A stretch of 16,399 nt of DNA. Origin: Pontimonas sp. GTDB taxonomy: Bacteria > Actinomycetota > Actinomycetes > Actinomycetales > Microbacteriaceae. Where the stretch lies: NCBI GenBank assembly GCA_021741925.1, contig JAIOWW010000013.1, positions 1-16,399 on the forward strand, read 5' to 3'. The number at the start of each line of letters is the position of its first letter. Position 1 is the first letter of the stretch. The notes under the pieces were generated by a model. That model was not told the DNA's origin. It did not search any database and saw nothing but the letters and a program-made list of their open reading frames with translations. A program made the position numbers and the translations under genes. Shown piece after piece: positions 8,701 through 14,409 of the stretch.

Positions 8701-9279
8701 GTAATCAACGTCCTCTCTGGCAATCAGAGCACGGACCCCGGCGAGCCTTCGATCAGCTTCATCGTCTCCCAGAACTGCCTCACCCAACAGGTTGATATTG
8801 AGCTGGTCGCCCTTTCTGGTGAGTCGCTTCAGAGACGACGCGAGCTTTTTCTCGCTGGCGTCGATGATGAGGTGCCCAATGAGCGTCTTCAGGGCCCAAC
8901 GCGCGAGGGGAACAACAATCCCAGGAAAAATCGGAGCGAAGAAACCACCCACCTGGATGAGAAGACGAAGCACGGGGGGCAAGAATCCCGGGATGTCTCG
9001 GGAGAGTTCTCGAAAGTTTCGAGCAGCGACCGATAGATCTTCTGGTCTGGCAACACGATCCACAAAACCAAGCGCGAACGCCGGGCCTTTCGGGTCTTTC
9101 AGGACGCCCGCGAGACGCTCTGAGCTAGCATCTGGTTTTCGATGAAGCTGTGCAGCTCGATCGAGCCAGGAGCGCACGAGTGCTACTGCCTCATCTGCGA
9201 GGGAGTGTGCGAAAGTGATCCCGCTCACTCCTTGACCGGATGTGGTGGTTCGAGGAGTCGCGGTAGGCATAGCAAGCAT
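5743..9279 (-). CDS. putA: Bifunctional proline dehydrogenase / P5C dehydrogenase
   Basis: About 1178 residues. It oxidises proline to P5C with FAD, then glutamate-5-semialdehyde to glutamate with NAD+, passing the intermediate between sites. There is no N-terminal ribbon-helix-helix domain, so it should not repress its own gene as the E. coli protein does. The proline dehydrogenase barrel spans roughly residues 80-445 (VKVSAISSQ about 196-204, NLDMEE about 238-243, VVKGAN about 305-310, YTPVVHP about 408-414). The aldehyde dehydrogenase domain spans roughly 560-1010 (TPPWNFP about 640-646, catalytic Glu740 in LAETSGKN, catalytic Cys774 in GQKCSAAS). A C-terminal extension of over 150 residues follows, as in longer PutA types. 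The start ATG at 9279 has AAGG 7 bases upstream; a longer reading to 9417 would overlap the divergent oxidoreductase and is rejected. It also completes ornithine breakdown begun by rocD. Confidence 0.95.
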   Translation of the reverse strand: MLAMPTATPRTTTSGQGVSGITFAHSLADEAVALVRSWLDRAAQLHRKPDASSERLAGVLKDPKGPAFALGFVDRVARPEDLSVAARNFRELSRDIPGFLPPVLRLLIQVGGFFAPIFPGIVVPLARWALKTLIGHLIIDASEKKLASSLKRLTRKGDQLNINLLGEAVLGDDEADRRLAGVRALIAREDVDYVSVKVSAISSQLSMWAYKETVDRVVKRLIPLYTEAAATNPPTFINLDMEEFKDLDMTLDVFERVLGDKSLRSYTGGIVLQAYLPEALAAMKRIQSFAAARVRAGGAPLKVRVVKGANLQMEQVDAELHDWPLAVLPSKQASDTNYKRVLEWSLTPSRSKNVRIGVAGHNLFDVAFAHLLSQRRGVSSAIDFEMLIGMAPDQADAVRETVGGLILYTPVVHPQEFDAAVGYLVRRLDENASSENFMSAVFDLHDSDDIFQREEKRFRDSLAALTAKAPPVHRAQHRSAESALGVKPGEPFHNEADTDPSLAHNREWADDIRALAKSKRGKSLGLESLRKAGIPDSLGPIKGGIAVDDLVAKGRQAGAEWAKKSAADRGAILLKAADQLALKRAELLAVMMQEAGKTLQEGDPEVSEAIDFARYYAQSSLDLESIDGAEFQPARFTLVTPPWNFPVAIPAGSVLSALAAGSAVAIKPAPQVRRCGAVMVEALWAAGVPKDVLQLVDVEEGQIGRGLISHPGVDRLILTGGFETAQLFRSWRADLPLLAETSGKNALIVTPSADYDLAVADIVKSAFGHAGQKCSAASLVILVGSVAKSERFRRQLMDAVTTLRVGYPDDPESVMGPVIEPPGSKLTSGLTELGPGENWLLTPQLLDEQGRLWSPGVREGVKPGSTFHQTEYFGPILGIMSAKSLDEAISFQNGVDYGLTAGIHSLDPEEVSFWLDRVQAGNCYVNRGITGAIVQRQPFGGWKKSSVGPGTKAGGPNYLMGMGSWRTTKATTDEMTALADPFVASLVPFVVEDNAERRGFFLRSLASDERAWSEVYGVSRDETGLTVERNVFRYRPTAVTIRAAGFVPLAEILRVFLAGARVGSRVSISLTDPLPDAALKLLRHGNEVFTAMADYVVENEREFVSRVAGNLPERIRLLGSRADALSVAFDGTPEVAIYGHEVTESGRVEMLPFVVEQAVSMTAHRFGAIDPRFRDLAI

Positions 9280-9347
9280 GCTACGGCCTTGACCCTGACG
9301 GTCGCATCCTGAAACAGTGTCACCGACCTGAAGGCAATCAGCCTGCC

Positions 9348-9353
9348 TAGACT
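9348..9353 (+). promoter_or_regulatory. -10 element for leaderless transcription of the FAD oxidoreductase gene
   Basis: TAGACT matches TANNNT and lies 8 bases before the ATG at 9362, which has no purine-rich ribosome site. This is the same arrangement as at the Lrp gene. No clear -35 is seen in the 82-base gap shared with putA. Confidence 0.5.
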
Positions 9354-9361
9354 GTGGTGCC

Positions 9362-10939
9362 ATGAGCACACAGACCTGCGACGTTGTCATTGTGGGCGGT
9401 GGCCACAATGGGCTCACCGCCGCCGCCTATCTGGCTGGGGCGGGCCTCACCGTCACCGTGTTGGAGCGCCTCGATGAGTGGGGCGGTGCGGCAGTGTCGC
9501 AACAAACTTTTGCCGGTGTTGACGCCAGGCTCTCTCGTTACTCCTACCTGGTGAGCTTGCTCCCGCAGAAAATTATTGATGACCTGTCGCTGTCTATCGC
9601 ACTGGCGAAGCGTCGCTACTCCTCCTACACCCCAGTCCCCGGCGACACCCTCGGCCTGCTGATCGACAACGAGGACGCTGATCTGACTACTGAGTCCTTT
9701 GCCCGGATTGGTGCGAGCGCTGATGCGGATGCCTGGAACACGTTCTACTCCGAGACTGCTGCCTTAGCTCAGGCGCTCTTTCCCGGAGTTACGGACCCAC
9801 TCATCACCCGCGGCGAAGCGCGCGAGCGCGTGTCCAGCATGACCGGCGATAGTGCGCTCTGGGACAGATTTATTGAGACCCCCATTGGTGACACCATCGA
9901 GAGCACCTTCCAGAACGATGTGGTGAAGGGTGTGGTTCTCACCGACGGCCTCATCGGTACCTTTGCCCCCAATAGCGACCCTGACCTGGATGCCAACAAG
10001 TGTTTCCTGTACCACGTGATTGGTGGGGGAACCGGTGACTGGGATGTCCCGATTGGTGGGATGGGGGCCGTTTCCGGCGCACTCCTTCATGCCGCAAGAA
10101 CAGCTGGTGCCACTCTCGTCTCGGGTGCCACAGTGACCAGCATTAGTGATGACAAAGTCGTGTCCTATACCCAGGACGGTCAGGCCCACGCGTTGGGGGG
10201 TCGCTATGTGCTGATCAATGCAGCTCCCACTGAGCTGGCCACACTTCGCGGTCGACCTGCAGTGGGACCCGCTCCCGAGGGCGCACAGGTAAAGGTCAAC
10301 ATGGTGCTCCAACGTCTACCGAAACTCAAGGACGCAACGCTCAGCCCCGCGGCCGCGTTTGGTGGAACATTCCACATCAACGAAACCTGGTCGCAACTCC
10401 ACACAGGGTTTGAGGCGGCACAAGGCGGGTCGATTCCGGATCCCCTGCCCTGTGAGATCTACTGCCACTCGTTGAGCGACCCCAGTATTTTGTCGCCCGA
10501 ACTACAGCAATCGGGAGCTCACACGTTGACCGTGTTCGGGCTCCACGTCCCCCACCGTCTCACCCGCACGATGGATAACGACTCGTTGCGGGATGCCCTG
10601 CAGGAAGCAGTCGTGGCATCACTGAACAGTGTGCTGGATGAACCTCTGGAGGATGTCCTGTTGCGCGATCAGAATGGTGAACTCTGTATTGAAACTAAGA
10701 CAACCCAGGATCTTGAAGATGCCCTAGGCCTCCCGGGAGGAAACATCTTCCACGGTCCCCTTCAGTGGCCCTTCGTCGAAGACGATGAGGATCTCTCCAC
10801 ACCCGAGAGACGGTGGGGAGTTGCCACGGAGGACGACGGAATTCTGCTGTGCGGTTCAGGAGCTCGTCGAGGAGGTGCCGTAAGCGGAATTGCAGGTCAC
10901 AATGCCGCTATGGCAATCCTCGAAAGAGAAGGAAGTTAG
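9362..10939 (+). CDS. FAD-dependent oxidoreductase, phytoene desaturase/PYROXD2-like
   Basis: A 525-residue flavoprotein of the CrtI/amine-oxidase superfamily. The N-terminal Rossmann fold VVIVGGGHNGLTAAAYLAG begins at residue 8 and ends with an acidic Glu at the second strand (VLERLDEWGG), fitting FAD binding. The C-terminal part carries LLCGSGARRGGAVSGIAGHNAA, the second FAD contact of this family. Midway, VIGGGTGDWDVPIGGMGAVSGAL matches the GG-W-PxGGMG pattern of PYROXD2-type proteins. No carotenoid genes lie nearby, so carotenoid desaturation is not supported; the substrate is unknown. It is divergent from putA across 82 bases and overlaps the next, convergent gene by 4 bases. A role alongside PutA in amino-acid or imine oxidation is only a guess from position. 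Confidence 0.82.
   Translation: MSTQTCDVVIVGGGHNGLTAAAYLAGAGLTVTVLERLDEWGGAAVSQQTFAGVDARLSRYSYLVSLLPQKIIDDLSLSIALAKRRYSSYTPVPGDTLGLLIDNEDADLTTESFARIGASADADAWNTFYSETAALAQALFPGVTDPLITRGEARERVSSMTGDSALWDRFIETPIGDTIESTFQNDVVKGVVLTDGLIGTFAPNSDPDLDANKCFLYHVIGGGTGDWDVPIGGMGAVSGALLHAARTAGATLVSGATVTSISDDKVVSYTQDGQAHALGGRYVLINAAPTELATLRGRPAVGPAPEGAQVKVNMVLQRLPKLKDATLSPAAAFGGTFHINETWSQLHTGFEAAQGGSIPDPLPCEIYCHSLSDPSILSPELQQSGAHTLTVFGLHVPHRLTRTMDNDSLRDALQEAVVASLNSVLDEPLEDVLLRDQNGELCIETKTTQDLEDALGLPGGNIFHGPLQWPFVEDDEDLSTPERRWGVATEDDGILLCGSGARRGGAVSGIAGHNAAMAILEREGS
10936..10939. other. Tail-to-tail stop-codon overlap, oxidoreductase and DUF4190-like gene
   Basis: TTAG supplies TAG (10937-10939) to the plus-strand oxidoreductase and TAA (reverse of 10936-10938) to the minus-strand membrane protein. 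There is no intergenic terminator. Confidence 0.95.
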
Positions 10940-11289
10940 GAACGAAGTCCCCTGGGACCCATCTCGTCCCACATGCCAAAGTCACCGAACTCACCGACGG
11001 TGGAGGCGACCAGGACAATCCAGCCGACTAGGGCAAGGATTCCCAACACCATCAAGACGGAGCTCACGGCAACGGCAACCTTGGCCGGGACATTGTTGAC
11101 GCCAGCCTTGTTCGACCAGACCCAGGCGATGATTCCCAGAATGAGGGCTGGAACCTGGGTGAAGAAGGACAACACCAAAGCGACAATTCCCATGGTCTGG
11201 CCTGGGTACTCAGTGTTTCCGGTCAAACCTGTGTTGACCTCGTTGACAACGTGTTCCGTTGCGGCGATGGTCTCTTTTTTCTCAGCCAT
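10936..11289 (-). CDS. Small DUF4190-like membrane protein
   Basis: A 117-residue protein with a hydrophilic N-terminus (about 30 residues), two predicted membrane helices (about 33-58 and 71-97) and a short acidic, Phe/Gly-rich tail. The segment GQTMGIVALVLSFFTQVPALILGIIAW resembles DUF4190-type proteins, in which a G-x-A-x-x-L-S first helix is followed by a second hydrophobic segment. The start is ATG at 11289, with a strong AAGGAG 6 bases upstream; a further in-frame start at 11331 lacks such a site. No function is known. It is a single gene, convergent with the oxidoreductase and divergent from pfkA. Confidence 0.78.
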   Translation of the reverse strand: MAEKKETIAATEHVVNEVNTGLTGNTEYPGQTMGIVALVLSFFTQVPALILGIIAWVWSNKAGVNNVPAKVAVAVSSVLMVLGILALVGWIVLVASTVGEFGDFGMWDEMGPRGLRS

Positions 11290-11427
11290 GTGATCTCCTT
11301 GTGAGTCGTTGTAATGGTGAAGTGCTTCCACACTAAAGCGATTGCCTATACGTGGCCTTGGTGAAACCTAAGGAAACGATTGGGGTTCTGTGACCCGTGC
11401 TCTCTCTCAACCAGGGAGAATAGAACC

Positions 11428-12450
11428 ATGAAGATTGGAATGCTTACCAGCGGTGGCGACGCCCCCGGATTGAATGCGGTCATTAGGGCAGCTGTTCTCA
11501 AGGGAACGCGCGTGCACGGACATGAGTTCGTGGGCTTTGTAGGCGGCTATAAGGGACTATGCGAGCCCGACATCATGCCCCTCACCCGCCACGAAGTGAA
11601 GGGAATCTCCAAGCAGGGTGGCACCATCCTCGGAACCTCACGAACCAATCCCTTTGACTTTGGTGGTCCCGATCGAGTCAAGGAAGTGCTGAAAGAGCAC
11701 GACATCGACGCCATCATCGCAATCGGTGGTGAAGGTTCCCTTGCTGCTGCGAAGGAACTCAGCGATACAGGAATCCCCATTGTCGGTGTGCCCAAGACTG
11801 TCGATAACGATCTCAACGGCACAGACTTCACCTTCGGCTTCGACACTGCGGTGAGTATCGCCACCGAAGCGATGGACCGCCTGCGCACCACCGGGGATTC
11901 ACACTCCCGATGCATGGTTGCCGAGGTCATGGGTCGCCACGTTGGGTGGATTGCGTTGCACTCGGGAATGGCCGCTGGTGCTCACGCCATTCTGATTCCC
12001 GAGCGCAAGACAAGCTTCGAGGAGTTGGTGGGTTGGGTTCGCTCCGCGTATGACCGCGGTCGAGCACCTCTGGTCGTGGTCGCGGAAGGCTTCGCACTCG
12101 ACACTATGGACGATCCCCACTCTGAGCGTGGTCTTGATGCGTTTGGTCGACCGCGACTAGGCGGTATCGGAGAGCGCCTGGCACCCCTTATCGAGGAGGC
12201 GACGGGTATCGAGACCAGAGCCACCACCTTGGGTCACATTCAGCGCGGTGGGACTCCCAGTGCGTTTGACCGAGTGCTAGCCACCCGCTTCGGCATGAGC
12301 GTTATCAACTTGGTCAATGACAAGCAGTGGGGCCACATGGTGGCTCTGCGGGGAACCGACATCAAGCGAGTGGACTTCGTCGAGGCGTTAGGTGACCTCA
12401 AGACTGTTCCCGACGAGCGCTACGAAGCGGCGGCGATGCTCTTTGGCTAA
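11428..12450 (+). CDS. pfkA: 6-phosphofructokinase, group III type
   Basis: A 340-residue cytoplasmic enzyme that phosphorylates fructose 6-phosphate at the committed step of glycolysis. Visible motifs: TSGGDAPGLNAVIR (8-20) for nucleotide binding, GGEGS (100-104), PKTVDNDLNGTDFTFGFDTA (122-141) with catalytic Asp126 and Asp128, MGRHVGWIA (168-176) and LGHIQRGGTPSAFDR near the C-terminus. Gly103 corresponds to E. coli Gly104 and favours ATP over pyrophosphate. Lys123 sits where ATP enzymes of group I have Gly and PPi enzymes have Lys. This Gly/Lys mix is known from actinobacterial group III ATP-dependent enzymes. The start is ATG at 11428 with AGGGAG 9 bases upstream; a longer reading from 11380 is not family-like. 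The next gene begins within its last codons. Confidence 0.93.
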   Translation: MKIGMLTSGGDAPGLNAVIRAAVLKGTRVHGHEFVGFVGGYKGLCEPDIMPLTRHEVKGISKQGGTILGTSRTNPFDFGGPDRVKEVLKEHDIDAIIAIGGEGSLAAAKELSDTGIPIVGVPKTVDNDLNGTDFTFGFDTAVSIATEAMDRLRTTGDSHSRCMVAEVMGRHVGWIALHSGMAAGAHAILIPERKTSFEELVGWVRSAYDRGRAPLVVVAEGFALDTMDDPHSERGLDAFGRPRLGGIGERLAPLIEEATGIETRATTLGHIQRGGTPSAFDRVLATRFGMSVINLVNDKQWGHMVALRGTDIKRVDFVEALGDLKTVPDERYEAAAMLFG

Positions 12451-13441
12451 CCATGCCACCGGGTGGTGGGTTTCCTCGGACGGTTCCGGGCAACTCGCCA
12501 CGCATTTTCGAGACGATATTGCGCTCTCGCAAATGGGGGAGGGTTCCCTCACAATCGATGTCCATTACTCGGCACTGAACTACAAAGACGCACTCGCGCT
12601 TACCGGTTCACCGGGGGTGGTGAGGAAACCTCCCCTCATTCCGGGTATCGACTGTGCTGGCATCGTGTCACAGAGCTCCGACCCCGGAGTCCCAATCGGT
12701 ACCGCCGTGGTGATCACGGGATATGGCTACGGCGAGAACCGTCACGGGGGGCTTGCAACTCAGGTTGTGGCTGACTCCGAACACGTCATACCCGTTCCCG
12801 AGGGTCTCTCTCTGAAAGAAGCAGCCACGATCGGGACGGCGGGCATTACAGCTGGACTAGCCATCACGGCACTGCTGCGCAACGGCGTGAACCCCAACTC
12901 CGTGTTTCCGATTGCAGTCACCGGTGCGGCAGGCGGGGTTGGCTCTCTCGCGCTGGCATTGCTCTCCCACGAGGGCTTTCGCGCCGTCGCCATCACCGGA
13001 CGGACCGATGAGGCCGACTACCTCACCATGTTGGGCGCTATCGATGTCATATCTCGCCAAGAGTTCTTGGCTCAACCCTCCAGGCCGCTTCTTCCCGAGC
13101 GCTTCGCTGGCGCCATTGATCAAGCTGGTGGGGAGATGCTTGCCACCCTTCTGGCCTCGACACAGAACTATGGTGCTGTCATAGCGTGTGGCTTAGCGGG
13201 TGGTTCTGACCTCTCCACAACGGTTTTGCCGTTCATTCTTCGCGGGGTCAGCCTGCTGGGTATCAACTCAGTGTTTCAACCTCACGACGTTCGAAGCACA
13301 ATCTGGGAACACTTCGCACGTGCGAAACTTCCTCTTGACCAGATTGCTCAGGTCGTTGACCTTACTGATGCACTCGACGTCGCGCCACGAGTTCTTTCCG
13401 GACTAACTCGTGGTCGAGTCGTTGTGGCAATCGGTGCCTAG
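12443..13441 (+). CDS. NADPH-dependent reductase of the AcuI/YhdH (acrylyl-CoA reductase) family
   Basis: About 332 residues of the zinc-free quinone-oxidoreductase branch of medium-chain dehydrogenases. The hallmarks line up with E. coli YhdH/AcuI: VHYSALNYKDALALTG (about 40-55), PGIDCAGIV (67-75), TGYGYGENRHGGLATQ (92-107), the NADPH loop VTGAAGGVGSLA (159-170) and ACGLAGGSDLSTTVLPFILRGV. Family members reduce acryloyl-CoA to propionyl-CoA, a detoxification step in 3-hydroxypropionate or DMSP/acrylate use. The start is uncertain. No ATG fits the family N-terminus; TTG at 12443 gives a near-normal length and overlaps pfkA by 8 bases, suggesting co-transcription. A GTG at 12392 would reach deep into pfkA, and ATG at 12533 would cut the fold. 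Confidence 0.85.
   Translation: MANHATGWWVSSDGSGQLATHFRDDIALSQMGEGSLTIDVHYSALNYKDALALTGSPGVVRKPPLIPGIDCAGIVSQSSDPGVPIGTAVVITGYGYGENRHGGLATQVVADSEHVIPVPEGLSLKEAATIGTAGITAGLAITALLRNGVNPNSVFPIAVTGAAGGVGSLALALLSHEGFRAVAITGRTDEADYLTMLGAIDVISRQEFLAQPSRPLLPERFAGAIDQAGGEMLATLLASTQNYGAVIACGLAGGSDLSTTVLPFILRGVSLLGINSVFQPHDVRSTIWEHFARAKLPLDQIAQVVDLTDALDVAPRVLSGLTRGRVVVAIGA
13438..13441. other. Tail-to-tail stop-codon overlap, AcuI-like and DUF3618-like genes
   Basis: The self-complementary CTAG gives TAG to both genes, 13439-13441 on plus and 13438-13440 on minus. This is the third such arrangement in the window, again leaving no intergenic terminator. Confidence 0.95.
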
Positions 13442-13665
13442 TCGTCGTCGAAGACTGCCCAGAGAACTGCGGCGACAACCCCGATAACGGTCACTCCCGC
13501 AGCAATCAACCACGGGGTCGAGTCCTCATCCCAGGATCGAGACACCCAAGCTCCTAGTTTTTTGGCGATGACGTCAGGGCGCATTCGGTGCTCGATTTCG
13601 TCCAGTGTCGCACCGAGATCCTCCCGCGATTCGGCGACATAAGCGCGAACTGTTGACCGTGACAT
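13438..13665 (-). CDS. Small DUF3618-like membrane protein
   Basis: A 75-residue protein with an N-terminal amphipathic, charged region and one membrane helix (about 52-71) ending in Asp-Asp-Asp. The beginning, RAYVAESREDLGATLDEIEHRMRP, matches the pattern of DUF3618 proteins, where an R-x-x-L-x-x-T-l-d-x-l-e-x-r segment precedes a single C-terminal helix. The ATG directly follows the stop of the holin-like gene (TAGATG, no gap), so translation is likely coupled. It is the last gene of a three-gene envelope operon with the YtxH-like and holin-like genes. Molecular function is unknown. Confidence 0.82.
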   Translation of the reverse strand: MSRSTVRAYVAESREDLGATLDEIEHRMRPDVIAKKLGAWVSRSWDEDSTPWLIAAGVTVIGVVAAVLWAVFDDD

Positions 13666-14076
13666 CTACTTGCGCCCTCGGACGACTCGAATGTCTTCCC
13701 GGATGCTCTCGACCGTCTCGTTGGGAAGTGGGGATTTGGATCTCGACATCACTGCTGCGCCAATCCCCGCAACCACGATCGCGGCCAGAATGACGACCCC
13801 CGCGACAATCAACGTCGCTGCCCACAAGGGAAGAACAAGGGAGAGCGCGAACACTCCGGCAAAAATCAACAGCAAGAGAGCGAGGAGGACGAGCGAGAGG
13901 CTAATGACAAAAAGACCCAGGCCTATTCCGACTGCCTTCAGCTTCGAGACCAACTCGGCTTTGAGTAACTCGATCTCAGCGCGAATGAGCTGCGAGATGA
14001 GATGGGGGACGTCAGTGATCAGCGACAGGAACGATTTTCCTCTCGCTCGTGACCGAGCACCCTGGGATTCGCTCAC
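13666..14076 (-). CDS. Holin-superfamily (DUF1469-like) membrane protein, not phage
   Basis: A 136-residue integral membrane protein with an amphipathic N-terminal helix (LITDVPHLISQLIRAEIELLKAELVSK without a break, about 18-45), two membrane helices (about 50-76 and 84-109) and a charged tail. The layout matches the actinobacterial holin-X/DUF1469 family, which is chromosomal and usually linked to DUF3618 and YtxH genes. No lysin or other phage gene is nearby, so a lysis role is unlikely; a structural or stress role at the membrane is more plausible. The GTG start at 14076 has only a weak TAGG upstream and lies 5 bases after the YtxH-like stop. Confidence 0.82.
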   Translation of the reverse strand: MSESQGARSRARGKSFLSLITDVPHLISQLIRAEIELLKAELVSKLKAVGIGLGLFVISLSLVLLALLLLIFAGVFALSLVLPLWAATLIVAGVVILAAIVVAGIGAAVMSRSKSPLPNETVESIREDIRVVRGRK

Positions 14077-14081
14077 GAAAC

Positions 14082-14336
14082 CTATGCGCCTTTTTCTCCG
14101 CGAGAGTTACGCACTGTCGTGGCAACCTTCTTCACGGCTGACGTTGCCTTGTCTGCGAGGTCAGGAGCTCTATCCTTGACGAACTCCTCCACGGTGTGGA
14201 CTTGCTCCTGAACACGAGGATCCATCCACACCTTCTCCGCGCCCGCCTTAATCTGCTCATACCGCTCCCGGCCAGCACGGGTACCCAGCACATAGCCCAC
14301 AGCCAAACCAAAAACGAAGAGAATCTTGCCCTTCAT
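14082..14336 (-). CDS. YtxH-like small membrane-anchored protein
   Basis: An 84-residue protein with a short N-terminal membrane helix (about 4-18, ILFVFGLAVGYVLGTRAGR) followed by a basic GTRAGRERYEQI segment and a long soluble alpha-helical tail, the pattern of YtxH-type proteins. The ATG at 14336 has GGAGG (bases 14342-14346, reverse strand) 5 bases upstream; an earlier in-frame ATG at 14360 would read through that ribosome site and the palindrome and is rejected. It is the first gene of the operon leading into the holin-like and DUF3618-like genes. In some bacteria YtxH proteins are general-stress genes; here a stress role is inferred only. Confidence 0.82.
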   Translation of the reverse strand: MKGKILFVFGLAVGYVLGTRAGRERYEQIKAGAEKVWMDPRVQEQVHTVEEFVKDRAPDLADKATSAVKKVATTVRNSRGEKGA

Positions 14337-14350
14337 ATAAGCCTCCGATA

Positions 14351-14376
14351 TGTATTCCAATTTTGGAATGTATTCC
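14351..14376. promoter_or_regulatory. Palindrome plus direct repeat upstream of the YtxH-like operon
   Basis: Perfect 7-base arms ATTCCAA (14354-14360) and TTGGAAT (14363-14369) flank TT. The octamer TGTATTCC occurs at 14351-14358 and again at 14369-14376, 18 bases apart. The element begins 5 bases beyond the ribosome site of the YtxH-like gene and lies in a 73-base gap also bounded by the end of the M13 peptidase gene. It could be an operator or an mRNA hairpin in the leader. There is no T-run fitting a terminator on either strand. Confidence 0.5.
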
Positions 14377-14409
14377 TACTTGCCACAGCGTAGCGGGGTT
14401 TTCCAGCGA

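Noticed and set aside
8419..9036. 205-residue plus-strand frame inside putA
   Set aside because: Antisense to the conserved proline dehydrogenase domain, with no protein signature.
9280..9417. 46-residue N-terminal extension of PutA
   Set aside because: It would overlap the divergent oxidoreductase start, lacks family similarity and has no ribosome site, while ATG 9279 has AAGG at 7 bases.
9362..10939. Carotenoid phytoene desaturase (crtI)
   Set aside because: Superfamily match only; no crtB, crtE or other carotenoid genes adjacent, and the GG-W-PxGGMG region resembles PYROXD2-type proteins instead.
11355..11373. Bulged inverted repeat (CCTTGGT...ACCTAAGG) upstream of pfkA
   Set aside because: Symmetry is broken by an unpaired base and there is no known motif; too weak to call an operator without comparison to relatives.
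13666..14076. Possible prophage remnant because of the holin-like gene
   Set aside because: No lysin, integrase, structural or repeat elements nearby; the family is a normal chromosomal actinobacterial one found with YtxH and DUF3618 genes.
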